Positions 11,850-35,400 are shown, numbered from the stretch's first letter. The stretch is DNA of 64,000 nt from Lucifuga dentata (GCA_014773175.1 VXCM01000911.1:62001-126000), one strand, 5' to 3'. Program-made: numbers and translations. The notes: generated by a model not told the origin, from the letters alone.

Positions 11850-13771
11850 TTGCTTAGCAACCCAGTGTTACTAGATCACACACCTAATGTAGTTTGGCAT
11901 CTTACCCTGACATGAAAGAAGACAACATATTAAGGTCTGAGAAATTTTAATTTGTGCTAGACATCTTAACAAATCACAAAACAGAAACATTTAAAAATAC
12001 TTATACTTCTCTATTTCAAGAATGTTTTATGTATTGATGACAGCTGTTTACAGGTAGCAAAATATTTTTTCTTTTTCAAGATAAGAAAAAATATCCTCTA
12101 ATAGCTTTATCATTTAGCAGATAGAGCAGCATACAATCATTGTGCATCTTTTCAATGTTCTTCTAGTAACGTGCAACAATGTGCCTGATTGCCAGCAAAA
12201 TGAGACCGTTGTGAGGACATTAAGAAAAGTTAAAGGCAGAGTGAGGATGACAGCAACTGAGAAAGAGGAGAGAAGGGAAGCAAGCACTGAGTAATATCTC
12301 ATTAAGGCAGTGTCCTTGACAGGATTTGCCAACAACATGATGCCTTAGTAGAGACTTCAAATGTACAGACTAGTAGCTGAGGAACGGGAGAGTTGTACAT
12401 TGGGGAAATAAGAAAAGGGGAATAATAGTTGAGGGTGAAACTGAAAGAATGAGGAGCCAAGAATAAAGATAAAAAAAGAAGACAGTAGAGAGTAAGAATC
12501 AAGAACAAAGAGCAGGTGAGATCTATGCGGTCATGCGTTGGTCCCACCCTTCCCCTGGTAAAACTGTTAACTGTTGCAACCTTATTACCATTGTAGTGTT
12601 GCTGATCACATACTATTAAAGAAGCGCTGTGTTAAAATTCTAAAAAGGTAAAGCCTGTCTAAAGGTTAAAATAAAATGACAAAAAAAAAACGTAGAAATA
12701 TTTAAGGCTTTAAAGATTAATATAGTAATGCTTTTCTAAGACAAACAAAACTGTATGTGCAGGCTGTGCCATTTCTCCTTTTACAACTACTGAAACAAGA
12801 AAAATAATTAAAACAACAGTTTGTCTACATTAGGTTAGCTCCACTTCAATCAACTCCCACTAGTTTCCTCTTTTTTTCACTCTTCTCTGCTCCAGCACGA
12901 CACCACCCTCCCATTGCTCAGAAAATAGCTTTAATGTGAGGAGCGTCACTCTGACAAAACAAACTGAGCTTAAGTGATAACTGGATGCGGGGTTGACTTT
13001 ATTACAAAAAAAAAACTGCCACCTCTTGTGTACATTACCGAGTAGGTAAAAAGAGGAGTTTCTGAGCTTGGCCTTTAAAATAGTTTTGCTTTCTTCTGTA
13101 AAGGTCTTATTATCGCTTCTGAAATACTCACTTTCCTCCAAAGCCCCAATAACTTTTTACAGTCCTCTATGCTTCTGTTCAGGACTTTGTGAAACTAGAC
13201 AATATGTCAACTCTGATCATCGCAGTTTATTCTGTAAATGCAGAATATTTCAAATCTGAAAATACACCTTCTCTGTTTTCAAATCAGACAGACTCAATTC
13301 AGAAGCGCAGGACAGTTGATTTCTTTGGCCTCTGAGTGATAGTAACTGATGACCTTATTCAACAACTGTAGCAAAGGTTGTAATTGAAAAATATCCTCCA
13401 CCGTTCATAGAGAGTGAGAAGTGCTGAAGGGACCTAATACACCTAATGCCTACTAGCTTAATGTCCTTACCTAACTGTTTTGTTTGTGAATGACAACATT
13501 AAGAACAAACGACTACAAAATCCTGTAAAATTTACAATTTGATTTTCATTAGTTTGTATTTGATTGTTTTAATCTTCATTCAGCCTAATATATGATCCTT
13601 ATAATTACAGTAACTGAATTCCCTTCCCTTGAAAGAGGCTGCCTGTATTTTTTTTTGTTTTTTTTTGTTTTTTGGCCATGTCAGCTGCAGTCGTATGAAA
13701 TGAGTATAAAAGGGGAAACGGGGGAAGATAAGGAGGCTGTCCATTAGGCATCTGTTATGGAGCCCTGGGTT
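11850..13771 (-). other. foxk1 3' UTR / convergent intergenic interval
   Basis: No gene is seen on either strand. The sequence is AT-rich and probably includes the foxk1 3' UTR; minus-strand AATAAA hexamers fall near 13227 and 12998. Short ORFs here lack any recognisable domain. Confidence 0.45.
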
Positions 13772-23260
<9,489 letters not shown>

Positions 23261-23693
23261 GATAGCAACAGAAATGGATTCTCAGTGGGAACCGGACTCG
23301 TGCTGCCTTCATGGCCTCCCCGTGAACCTGCAGCTTCTGTGCTAAACTTAATTACTCTCCGCTAGTTACAGCCGTACACTTTACATTTTAGTCATGATAC
23401 ATGATTAAAATGATTAATGAAGTTTCTTTTAGAATTATACACCAAATATATCCAGTAAAATATATTGTTGAGACTTGGATATTTAGTATTTTTTGTGAAT
23501 TTTGTGGATTAGTAGAAGAAACTCAGTAAAAGATTAACAAAAGAAAATGAAACGAGGTCGTTGTTTGCATATGAACTAAAATATTTTGTTATTGTTCAAT
23601 ATTTTGTAGGAGAAATACTAAAATAATGAAATTCAGAAGTATTGAAATTCAGCATACATAGCAGAAATTCCAATTCGTAATTAGTCCAGTATG

Positions 23694-24394
23694 TGTTCAA
23701 CAAAATCACAATTCAGTCTCAACTCCTAGCTAGCCAGCCCAAAACTGGAAAATAAAACTGGTTCCCCCAGTTCAAGTAGCCTACTGGGGTCTAACAAACC
23801 CCATTTTATTTCCAGTTGATTTTTGGGAAGATTTAGTGCTATACACATTTCTTTCAGAACTGTTTTTTTTTTTTTTTTTTTTTTTTAAGTTACTGCTTAA
23901 TACTATTAGTTGACTTGTGGAGAATGTCTCAGCTGCCCTATGGTAATGTGATCCAGCATACCCCCTAGTGGTTTTCTTTTGCAAACGTTTCTTGTTTGTG
24001 TGTTGTGGTTAATTCGATATTTAATGGTTTGACACATTTTCTGAGCAACATATTGACATGTTAATTGTAGCCTTGTTGGCCCAGTCACTGAAAGTGTGAA
24101 ATTTTATGGGGAGCTGTATCTAAGGGTGGAAGCACATGGAAATAGTAAAAGTAACCCTGTGTGGTTGTTTCACATCTTCATGCTTTTTTGTATGAAATAA
24201 CATAGGTTCATTAACATTGGCTTTTCAGGTTTGCTGTTTCACCATTGAATTCAAAGCAACTTTGTGCTTGGCAGAAAAGGAAAGACTTGGGGTTTGTTAG
24301 ACCCCAGTTAGTCTACTTGACTGGGGGACACGTTTTATTACCCAGTTTTGGCCTATGGCTAGGAGCTGAGGCTGAATTGTGATCTTTTGTACAA
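23694..24394. mobile_element. Foldback/MITE element with about 107-bp arms
   Basis: The left arm 23694-23802 and right arm 24289-24394 are inverted copies of about 107 bp. Shared blocks are ATCACAATTCAG, CTCCTAGC, CCAAAACTGG and GGGGTCTAACAAACCCC. The 490-bp interior contains a T-run and no convincing ORF. It lies upstream of foxk1 in intergenic DNA. No target duplication is obvious to me. Confidence 0.75.
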
Positions 24395-25606
24395 CAAAGA
24401 TGTACCATAGGCCCACTGAAAATATTTAAACAAATGGTGAAAATGAAAAAATGACAGTAATGTCTGTTAATTATGGAACTGTAGACAATAATGACAATAA
24501 ATCTTGCTATGTGGTTATCATCATCATCACCTATATGGTTGACATGATAGTAGACCTGAAATTGGTGATCTGGGAGTAATTAGAGAAAGTGTGCCCAAAC
24601 AAACTATAGAGGACTATTGTGGTTTCACCTATGCTCTACAAGGAGTGAAAGGGTCGAAATCAAATTAATTCAGAGATCTATAGTTTTGCTGTGGTGTTAT
24701 TTAGAAACTGAAAATGCATTACTGTATTTCTTGATCTACCAAGACAGAATAATGAGAGAAGCTTATCTGAAATGCAAAACATTACTTAAGTAGCTATAGT
24801 AAGTAAAGATATCAGGTCATCATCAACAGCCTACATCAGTAATTGTATAAGAAACACTTAACATAAGCGAGACAAGTGTATTTTCTGAGCCTGGTGTAAT
24901 ATCACTGAGTTCAGTTAGTGAAATGACGACATTCTGTAAATCCAACCTAGAAACATGCGGCGTACTGTGCAGAGCTGGTTTGCCCGCTTTAATTTTTTTT
25001 TTTTTTTTTTNTTTTTTTTTTTTTTTTTATTTAATCTCTATGCCTCTGTTTATAAACATGGAAAGAACAGGATGGTGGAAAAACTCGGATAAAGGATCCG
25101 TGAAGGAGCAGGAGGACATGGGTCATGAAACGTCAGTAAAAACAGACCATCCACAAGATGTCACTGTTGAAATATAAAACGCCCAGACACATCTTACTAA
25201 AATATCTGTTCAGAAGTTGAATTATCTGACTGACTTCCAAATTCCAGGAGGATATAGATTATTGCCCACTGACTCAGAACTGAAGAAGCTCCTTGAATGA
25301 CTGGCAAAACGTCTTCAAGACTAAACAAGCCCAGTTGCTTTGAACTACTATTACTACAATATCCAATGACCTGGAAGATAGAAAGCCTTCGTAGACATAT
25401 CCAAATCACTCTGACAAACATGGGATTTTTTCTTTTTAACTTCATTAACACATATAAACAGGCTATTAACAAAATCACCTTGAGATTGGGCTTCAACAGA
25501 CATACATGAAATAACCCCACATAGGGAGGGAGTACACAAGACCCCGTTATATCTGTATAGCTATACTTACTAGGTTCCTACATTAAGTTAATAGAATATA
25601 AGGTTC

Positions 25607-26035
25607 CTAACTAAGATAAGAAATGACTGATGTTCCATCTCCTATGAAAACAGGCATTTTTAGTTGTAACTGAGCTATCATGTGTTCCATCATGTAAACA
25701 TGTTTGATTTTTTGCAACCAGTGAGCAATCGTGGGAAGATTAGGCTTCATCCAATTAATAGTTATTATTTTTCTTGCAACCATCAACAGAATATGCATCA
25801 TATAACATTGGTCAGTGGAAAACAAGTGTTCAGGCAGTACTTCCAGTAAGAACAGTAGCAGATCCAGGAGTATGTTCATTTCTAGGATTTTCTCCATTTC
25901 TTCTTTAACATTTTTCCAAAATGTCTGTATTTTCAGGCAGTCCCAAAATATATGAGTATGATCGCCGACCATACCACAGTTTCTCCAACATTTGTTAGTA
26001 AAGTTAATTTTAAAGACACACGTTGCCAGTAACAT
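25607..26035 (-). mobile_element. L1-type LINE reverse transcriptase C-terminus, remnant
   Basis: A 142-codon open frame contains the Cys-rich motif CWRNCG..GDHTHIFWDCLKIQTFW. This is the usual C-terminal signature of L1/Tx1-clade ORF2 proteins (CWRC..HxFWxCPxIxxFW). It is truncated at both ends and is not an active element. Plus-strand sequence at 25055-25390 has weak ORF1-like character but lies in the opposite orientation, so I do not join them. Confidence 0.7.
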
Positions 26036-26600
26036 GGGATTTTAAAAGCTATTTTATTATGAAATATATTACACTGTACTGTGTTTTTCCTGTTACTTTG
26101 GACAAAACAACAGGAAAAACCTTACAATATGTTGCAATATAACAGCATCACAGACCATTTCCTCAGCTAACAATAGAGCTGACACAGCATGTCCTGACTT
26201 CAATGATAATGAAATTTCACTTAATTATCAGTCATAGCAATGGCATTAATATAAAAATGACACTATCCTTTATTGTTAGTACAGAGTTTAGTGAGGCCTG
26301 TATCAGAATTAGGATTATTATTGATAGAAGCTTGAGCAAAGGACAGAAGCAGCTGATAGGCAGGGATACACAGTGCTACACGAATACCATGATACAAGCT
26401 AATTAAAAATGTATGATATTTTGTTTGTTCAAGTCATTTTTTATTCAATATAGGCTGCATGGAAAGTTATAAAAATCATTGTCCTTTGCATTTTGCTATT
26501 CAACTGAATAGTGTATTTTGATAAAATTTAGTTAGCAAGAGTGTGTCTACAATACATGCAGACATCTTTAACTAATGCAGTTTTTGTTTTTGTTATTTCT

Positions 26601-29102
26601 CTAGCTTGAGGAGTCAGTACGAGGCACCAGCTTCAGCTTGATTGGTCGTTTTGGCATTAACAGGCCCTGAATGTCCATCTCCAAGGGAATCTGGAGATGG
26701 ACAGAAATTACACATGGAGAGAAAGGAAGTGAACAAAAGCAAACAACACATGAAGTCAGTTGTGTGATTTTAACTCTGGATGAAACAGGCAGTTCAAAAA
26801 GGATAGAAATCTCATTGAAAGCACTGATAGTCATGGTGTATGATTTGACATTTGAGTGCACACAGTATTATGCTGTTAAAGGTTTTAAACTGTGCTTTAT
26901 CGTGTTTTTATCCAAGTGCTATGTCAGGTAATGGCTTTTAATCTTTGGACTGGTAAACTTTCACTCTGCTGACAGGCTTCCTTTGACATTATGTAACCCG
27001 CAGTATCAGTATTTAACTTGCAATTTATAATTCATGTATCACATTATTCATTAACCAATAAAAAAATCAAACAAGCGTAAAGGTGAAAATTTGCACTCTT
27101 ACCTCCGTTTCTTCACAAACAGAGAAACTGAACCTCTGCAGGATCTCCACCACTGCCAGTTTCATCATTAGTAGAGCAAATCGCATCCCAAGGCAGTTCC
27201 TAGGCCCTGCTCCGAAAGGCATGTAAGTGTATGGGTCGATACACTCCTTGTTTTCCTTGCTGAACCTACACACACACACAGATGGTATCCTCAGTCCAGG
27301 TTCTTGACATTTAAGTGGAATACTACCTGCTTTGGCACAAAAATATAATCATATACCTCTGAGGTTTGAATTCCTCTGGGTCAGGCCACAGCTCAGGGTC
27401 CCGGTGCATGGTCCACATGGGTATCAGTACAACCATATCTTTTGGAATCACCAAGCCATTTATCTCTACAGTTGCCTTGCAAACACGCTCTAGGCGTGGA
27501 GCAATGGGGTAGAGGCGCATAGATTCATTGATGACACTTTCTAGATACTCCATCTGCAGCAGATCTTGGTACTGAACAGCAGCCTATAGACACATACATT
27601 GAGTTCTTGTGCTACTTAGGAGAAGTCCACCATGCTTTCAAATTAGCAAAATTAAGATCTGCAACAACTGTTGAAGAGGTACAATGAAAGTAAAGGTTCA
27701 GAGGTACTGAAGAAAAAGCCAAAGTAAAATGTGAGCCTTATGCTAGCCGCTAACCCTGTTACTTGTATATCCTATGACTGCAGTCACTAAGCCCCTCTTG
27801 AAGAAGCGTAATTTGGATACTTCAATAATTATACATCTATTTGAAATCTTTCTTTCATAGATATGGTCATTGAGAAAATTGTGTATAATCAAATTAGCAT
27901 GTTTTTGAGCTCAAATAGTTGTTTAGATAATTTTCAGTCAGGATTTTGTGTTCCTTTAAAATGATTTTATTCATGTCCTTCATATCTGCTTTTATTTTGA
28001 CGTAAAGCACTTTGAATTGCCTCTGTGTATGAAATGTGCTATACAAATAAGTTTGCTTTGCCTTGCTTTTCCTGTGCTTGCTTTTCCTATCCAATAACTG
28101 CAAAGATAGCTGTAAGTTGTTGAATTTAGTATCAAGCAAGTAAATGCATCGCTCATCATATGTCCAAAGACACCATTTCAAAAGACTAAATGGATGCAGA
28201 ACATTTGTGAAATAAGGTATTCTGAGACACCACTGTAATGACTTTTCTCCACTGCCAATATACCTTGTTAGGGAAGGTGGAGTCTATCTCTTCCTGCAGC
28301 CGTTTCATGATGTGAGGGTGTGTTGCCAGATTGTAGGCCAAGAAACAGAGAGAACTACTGGTCGTTTCATAGCCAGCAAAGAGGAAAATCATAGCTTGGG
28401 AAAGGATCTCATGATCGCTTAAACCTAAGGTGGTAAGAAGGAGAGAATATTTAGAAGAATTTGAAACTATGTTTCTACTGTGTTGCTGTGACTGATGATG
28501 TGTTTGTGCAGGATTTTACCTTTATGCTGTTCCCCTTCCTTGCCATCATTGTTTTTCTGGGAGTCAATCATTAACTGAAGGAAATCTACCCGATTCTGAA
28601 AGTAGATGTAGACAAAGTTATTTCTGATTATGCTTCTAAATCGGCACATAATAACAAATGTGCATGCACATTCACATACACAAACATACATACCACATGC
28701 TTACTGGTCTCACGATTGGACTTGATTTTCTGCAGTGCAGCATAAAAGAAGTCTGTCACAGCAGTAGGGAAAAAAGAAAACTCCAATTTCTCAAATACAG
28801 GACCAAGGAAGGGGAAGAAGGCTGGATTCACAAAGGACATATGAAAAACAGGTACAGTGTTTACTTTGAACAACTCCAGTACTTAGCATGTATTAGTATT
28901 TTAGGTTTACTAGCTAGGTGGAGGACAAATTGTAAACTGCTGTACCAACAATGAGGAAGACAGGGTTGAAAAGGTCAAACTTCAGCATCTTCTTGATGTT
29001 GGTAACAAAGGGGTCTGAGGGGTTGTTAAGTGAGTCTAAGTCTACACTGAAGGATGTGCTGGTTACTACATCCATACTGTAGGGTCCAAAAAACCTAAAA
29101 CC

Positions 29103-29156
<54 letters not shown>

Positions 29157-31420
29157 AACATCACAGCCTACCCTTTATCATACCCTTTATCCTTTCAGCT
29201 TTTCAGGGTTGAAAACATTTGACCTTACTCATTTTTTGGAACATCTTCATTTTTAAAGAAATATATTATATTGGGTTACAAAGTGTTCTTACTCCTTCAG
29301 TTCTAAGGCTTCATCCTTGTCAGACTTCTTTTTCATGCTGTTGATCAGGTTAGCAGAGTGGCGCTTCATTATGTCAAACATCTGAGGCACAGAGAGCAAC
29401 AGAGACACACAGACCAAATAAAAAGATGATAGAAATGTTATGAAATTAAAACTTAGATACAATGTGATTTCGGCTAGTATTAAGAGCTTGGTAAACTGGT
29501 TTCTTTCAACATGCAAGAAAGGAGAAGGGAGTGCAGGAAGGAGTGGTTAGTACCTCTTTCAGTCTCCCAGAGGTGAAGGAAGGAGAAAGAACAGCACGGA
29601 TTCTCTTCCATTGCTCATCCTCAGCTATGGACACAGCATCATACAGTGGGCCATTCAAACGGAAATTCTAAACGGAATTAGGAAACACCTGTAGATGCTT
29701 TTGTACTTCAAGTAAAACTCACCAAACATATGACTGAGTGTGACTGAGTCAAATAGTGAGTGTGGTTACTCTGCGATTGGTGAAGAGAGAGTAGCACTCC
29801 TTTATAAGAACTGCTTTTATTGTGGCAGGATCTGTAATACACAGCACTGGCTGACGACCATCATAGATGCTAAATATGATGAGAGGAAAAGAATATGATG
29901 TACATGTCCACACAGATAGAGAAGGTGTTCAGACAACATGCAGGAATACACAAACACACATACAGCGAGCAATGTGTAGACTTACCCCCATGTTTTTCCA
30001 TATTTCTGGAAGCACTCTGTATCAAAGTTAGTGAATCCCTAGTTATGGAAACAGGCAACAGATTAAGATGAATTGTTTGATAAAATGTTTTCACCAACTT
30101 ACAGACCATTTTAATCAGTTTTAAAAGAATCAATCTGCATCTTTAGAAGCTTTTGCATTTAAAAATTATTCAAGCAAGTAGAAGAAAAACCACAAAAATG
30201 TTATCAATTTCAGTAGATAATCAGGAATCAACAGTGAAATACTGATTTTATGCTTGACGTTGAATGAGAAAGGTCCTGCTGTAAGCCTACAGTGCTCTAG
30301 TATTGAACCAGAATGAGTTTCTGATGCTTTTCTCACAGTAATTTTTATATTCTCATATTTTTTCATATTGTAAATTGAACACCATTAGATTTCTTACTAT
30401 TGGCTAACTTGAAAACTACTTCTAACATCATGATGTGCTTTTGGTGTTATCATTCACATTTTATAGACTTAATTAGTTAGGAAATTGAAAAAAAAAATCT
30501 ATATATTACTTTACAATGAAAATAATAGTTGGTTACAGACCATGAATATTCCTGATGCATGCAACCCTCTCTTAAAATGTAATCCTAACTGTATAACTGC
30601 TGCTTTAATCTACTTTTTATGATTCTATGTACATACTGTTCTGCTTTGATGCAGATTACTTTTTTCCTTCTAGTATAGGTATAGTTTGTCGCTGAATCAA
30701 AATTATTCCTTCTAAAGAGCTTAACATGCCACTTTCCATAAGAAGTCTACACAGACTGTTACAAACTCATGGGAGATGGAATTAAAATTATCAACATGGA
30801 TTTAATTTTTTTTTTTTTTTTTTNTTTTTTTTTTTTTTTTTGTCACATACAGGAGCAGATTCCATGCAGTGTAAATAGATTTTCCCAATATCAGACGCTA
30901 GTTGAAGAGAGGCTGATCTGGAAGTGTTCTGATATTATGTTTGTACACTTTTTATAGGCTTCAGCTACTCTGTCTTTTTTAATGATCTCATTTTGCCAGA
31001 TGTTTCATTATACATCACTCTATTATGCCTGCTATATCTCCTTGACAAGTTGTATATACAAACCTTTCTGTACTCCAGCATGGTGCCAAAAAAAGGGATT
31101 GGTTTGGGACCAGGAATGCCAAGATGCTTAAAAGTTCCATATGGCCAATAGGCATACCTGTGTAAAACAAACATGGAGAAGAGAACAGAAGAGGAAAAGA
31201 AAAGAAAAGAAGAGAGTTTTAGAATTTCTATATGTAAATCATAAAAACACACAAAAGACTCTTACAAAAACACATTAAAAACATTTATACAAAAACACAT
31301 TTAAAAAAACACTTATTCAAAAACATAAATACATAAAATTGAACCTTACACCAAGATTAATGTGATCAAGGCAACAAGGAGCGTCCATGTCTCAGTGGAG
31401 AAATAGGGAAAGAAGCCCAT
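26601..31420 (-). CDS. cyp3a: Cytochrome P450 3A (intact copy)
   Basis: Thirteen minus-strand exons: 31350-31420, 31064-31157, 29986-30038, 29770-29869, 29554-29667, 29293-29381, 28946-29094, 28694-28821, 28520-28595, 28264-28424, 27357-27583, 27103-27265, 26601-26690. All phases agree and give 504 residues, the normal CYP3A length. Exon sizes 71/94/53/100/114/89/149 follow the vertebrate CYP3A pattern. Visible parts are an N-terminal membrane anchor ([12 protein letters not shown]), the I-helix oxygen-activation motif FAGYETTSS, the K-helix ESMR, and the haem-binding loop [13 protein letters not shown] with its cysteine ligand. CYP3A enzymes are ER-bound monooxygenases that oxidise steroids, bile acids and xenobiotics using cytochrome P450 reductase. 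Exact fish subfamily number cannot be assigned by eye. It is divergent from a second CYP3A at 32438. Confidence 0.95.
27985..28080 (+). mobile_element. LINE 3' tail in cyp3a intron
   Basis: GTAAAGCACTTTGAATTGCC followed by GCTATACAAATAA and a short TTGCT-type repeat. This is the typical 3' end of teleost L2-like LINEs. It is antisense to the host gene. Confidence 0.55.
29105..29154. repeat. (CA)n microsatellite
   Basis: About 24 CA units just upstream of the acceptor of cyp3a exon 7, so the transcript reads (TG)n there. Confidence 0.95.
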
Positions 31421-31485
31421 CTCTGTGTTTTCTCTCTTCACTCTGTGGTTGCACAAGTTTCATAAGCTCCGACTCCCGACCAAAG

Positions 31486-31493
31486 CCTTTTAT
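31486..31493 (-). promoter_or_regulatory. TATA-like box, minus-strand cyp3a
   Basis: Minus-strand ATAAAAGG, about 66 bp upstream of the ATG at 31420. This spacing leaves room for a short 5' UTR. Confidence 0.55.
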
Positions 31494-32140
31494 GTCACTG
31501 CATATTTCCTTTTGCGTGAGTCACAGGAAAATGGGTGGGAGGTGAACCAATGGTGAAAACGCAGCATCAGGTGAACAGAGGACGGAGCAGAATCACAAAT
31601 AGCATTTTATTAGCCATATCTTCTGAGACATTACACAATTTATGACCTAAATTATAAAATTGTCCATGTTGAGAAACATCACTTTTTTTTTTTTTTTTNC
31701 TTTTTTTTTTTTTTGCTTTTCAGTGTAGCCTGTTTATCACTTATTTATAATTCAAATATTCCAGATCTAGCTGAAATGATTCTGACTGATTCAAATAACC
31801 TCTGATTGTAATATTTTAAGCAAGTACTCATCACTCCTAACACATATAATAATTCACCAAATAGTAAACAAAGTGTAGATTGTGATATTTAACTATTTAC
31901 ACCACATTGTGCGTACATTTTGTTACACAAGTAAGTAAAGTTTATTTGTATTGCACCTTTCAAGAGCAAAGATCACAAAGTGCTTCACAAGGATTTAAAA
32001 AATTTTTTTTAGATGTGTATTATGGAGGATTAAATGCCATTCCTGGTTAAGATATGTTCTTTGTTTCAAGTCTACAAAATACAAAGAACGTAATTAAAAA
32101 AAAATATTTTATTGAGGAAATTTTCCTGGTCTGTGCGTGT

Positions 32141-32157
32141 ACACACACACACACACA

Positions 32158-32220
<63 letters not shown>
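32141..32220. repeat. (CA)n microsatellite
   Basis: About 38 CA units with two interruptions, between the two CYP3A promoters. Confidence 0.95.
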
Positions 32221-32221
<1 letters not shown>

Positions 32222-32403
32222 AAGAGAAAGCATAAAGACATGTCCAAACAGGGACCTAGACTTGGTTATGTGTGGGTGACAGGAAGGCATTATCTGTCCT
32301 TGGTTTCTCTCAGGATTACATCAGACTCAGGGGACAGAAGGGGCAGGATTTGTAAAGTCGAAAACAGACCACGCCTTCTGTAAGTGGAACAGTCAGAGTC
32401 CAG

Positions 32404-32409
32404 TATAAA
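32404..32409 (+). promoter_or_regulatory. TATA box, plus-strand cyp3a
   Basis: TATAAA only 28 bp before the CACCATGG start context at 32438, so transcription would begin very close to the ATG. Confidence 0.55.
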
Positions 32410-32437
32410 CTGAGAGTGTCACACTTGAGAAAGCACC

Positions 32438-35400
32438 ATGGGATTTCTTCCTTTATTCTCCTTTGAAACATGGACTCTTCTGATAATATGCATCAGCATC
32501 TTTATAATGTAAGGCAATACACTTTAAGCATATTAGATTATGTTACAGCTGAAATCTGCTACAATTCAGGCTTACATCAGTACACCAAAGTCTTAGTTGC
32601 TGATGTAAGAGAAAAGGAGCACAAGACAGATGAAAAGTTTAATTGTGACCTTTGACCTTCAGGTATGGCCACTGGACGTTTGGAATATTTGAGAAGGCTG
32701 GAATCCCTTGTCCCAAACCGGTGATGTACTGGGGCACAGTTGGCAAACAGAACAAAGTATGATGTTATGATTCCTACTTCTGTTATGGCCAGTGTTCTCT
32801 CTAGAGTAGATGGTAAAGATAAAGATAATGGTGATGGTAATATTATTAGATGCAATAAACACATTCTTCCATAGATTTATGTGTTCTCTGTTTTAACAGG
32901 TTTACTACTTAGGTGACTATGAGTCCTTTCAAAAGTATGGCAGAATATGGGGGTGAGTCCACAAAAATTTTAAGGTTTATTCATGACCAATGACACAACT
33001 AAGAGTGCAGTATGTTTGTGTGTGTGTGTGTGTGTGTGTGTGAAATAATCTCTTTGGCAAGTTTTTACTCTTATACTCCTCACTGCAGTTTGCTTTTAGT
33101 TTGCTGCTGTCAGCAGTGCTTTTAAATGAAATCCTATTCTTCCTAGTGCACTTGATTTAAATAACTGAGGACAAAACTTTTTTAAATGCCTAAAATTTAA
33201 TTTAAAAAGAACTTTCATAACCGTGTTTGCATAAATGTTGACTAGGATGTATGACCTCAGAAAGCCAGTGCTGGTGGTAATGGATGCCGACATGGTGAAA
33301 ACCATCCTGGTCAAGGAGTGCTTCTCCTATTTTATCAACTGTCAGGTGAGAACACACAAGATCAGCAATGACTGGAGTGAAAGGGACTGAAGGACGAAAA
33401 ATAATAAAAAAATTACCCCAAGTGCTTTTGCTGACAAAATTACCAGTACTAGGGTGTATACTTCTGCCTAGGCTGAACAAGCCTTGACAAAATTTATCTT
33501 GTCATTAAATAAAATCAGTTTATTTGTATTGGTACACCACATTGCCACCACTACACTTTAATAGGGAGATTCATCCTTTATCTAGGGCTGGCACAGCATT
33601 GGAAGTCATACCTGCTTGGTGTGAGGCAACGGTGGTAACCACTGGACCAGTGTGCACCCTGAAGAGAAGAAATGGTTCTAATAATAATAGGACTTAATTG
33701 TTTTACATTCAGCTTTAAAATGTATCCAGACCAAATTGCACCAACTATCTATCTATCATGGAATAAATATGACTGACTTTTTCATTGAGATTGGATTTTT
33801 GGAGAAATTGACAAAAATACCTCCAAATGCCATTTTAAATATTCCTGCACCTGGCCTTGGTCTTGGTCTGAATCTGAACTGGCACCCAATTTTAATGGGT
33901 TCTTCCTGAGGCCATGCCTCACCCATACAACAAGTTTAACCAAAATTGTTACAAACATTTTGAGTTCTTTTAGAGTCCTGCTAATAAGCAAACAAGTCAA
34001 CAAATGCAGGTGAAAAGAAAACCTCCTTGGTGGAGGAAAAGATATAAGAAATGTAAATATCTCATCCCTACACTGTTGTGTATGAAATTTGATGCTAGGC
34101 AGGTATTGGTATTTAAAATTCCCTATACACGAATAGTAGGCAGCAAACACACATATACACATACACAAATATGTATGTGCTGACTAGTATGCTTCTTTAG
34201 GAACTGGCTCTGACAGGGGACCTCTATGATGCAGTAAATTTCGCTGAGGATGATGATTGGAGACAAATTCGGCATTTAATATCCCCCTACTTCTCCTCTG
34301 GCCATATAAAAGAGGTAAGAGCTGTAATTCTGAATCACTACATACTCTTCATACTTAGTTTGATTGAAGAGAATCCCCTCTTAAGTTTCTATATTTGTGT
34401 TCATTTTTCTCTTTTTCCCCCTCTCTCTAAGCTGTTTAACATTATGAAACACCATGCCCGCAAGCTGGTAGACAGCCTGAGTCCCAAGGTGGACAATGAT
34501 GAAGTTATTAGTATAAAAGAGTGAGTAATACCATGCAAAATCTGGTTTTCCTGAATCCATCATATTCCTTTTGACAGAACATATGTAGATTGATTTTTGG
34601 CCCTGACTACAGACACAGCAAATATATATACTCAACATATTACAAATGCTATCATGCTAACTCCAGGTTTAATATACACAGAGCTTCATTACATTAGTAT
34701 CAGGCATGTATCTTCTGGGATTGGATGCAGAGAAGAGAGCAGATAATAGTCTTATTAGTATTTATTGTTTAGTATTTAATCAATAGTAATATGATGAGTG
34801 TAGAGTTCAGATTTAATCTTTAAAGCTACAATAACTATGTAGTTATTAATTAACTTTGGGGGCAGAAAAACCTCCAAAGAAAGCTGACAGACACACTACC
34901 TTGGCTTGTTACTGTTAACATGACGAGCCACTGGAATAATGTTTTAGCTTGGAAAAACATCTGGCTCTTTAGTTTGATAAATTCTCGACTTTCTTCATCA
35001 GCTACTGGTTCACTTTGTCTCTCAGTTATTTTGTGCTGAACAACCTAACCATGACATTTTGTAAATCAGCTTACAAACATACAATGAGGACTATATAACA
35101 AACAGGATGAAACTTGAAATTTGGGGAACTAGTTTCATTTTGTGTTTTGTGTGTGTATCTAAGCTTCTTTGGAGGCTACAGTATCGATGTGATGGCAAGT
35201 TCCTTATTCAGTGTGGATATGGATTTAATCAGCAACCGTTCAAGTCCCTTCATCACCCATGCCAGCAAGCTGTTTAGATTCCCTATCCATCTTTTCATTT
35301 TCCAAGGTACACCAAAGCTAATACATCCCATATACTGTATATTTCTTTGTTTTGATAAAATCACCATTGTTGATAATTACATGCAGAGCTAGGGAGAATT

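Larger units (their letters stand above)
31421..32437. promoter_or_regulatory. Shared promoter interval of the head-to-head cyp3a pair
   Basis: The 1,017 bp between the two CYP3A start codons contain both core promoters. Near the minus-strand gene are an AP-1-like TGAGTCA (31517-31523), a CCAAT box (31546-31550) and two AGGTGAAC nuclear-receptor half-site-like octamers (31540-31547 and 31569-31576). Fish CYP3A genes are commonly induced through nuclear receptors such as PXR; binding here is inferred. The interval also holds a T-run with N (31699), a teleost LINE-tail-like stretch (31925-31998) and a CA repeat. Confidence 0.55.

Noticed and set aside
25055..25390. Possible LINE ORF1 fragment on the plus strand
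   Set aside because: Only a weak NDLEDRK-like string, with stops, and opposite in strand to the nearby reverse transcriptase remnant.
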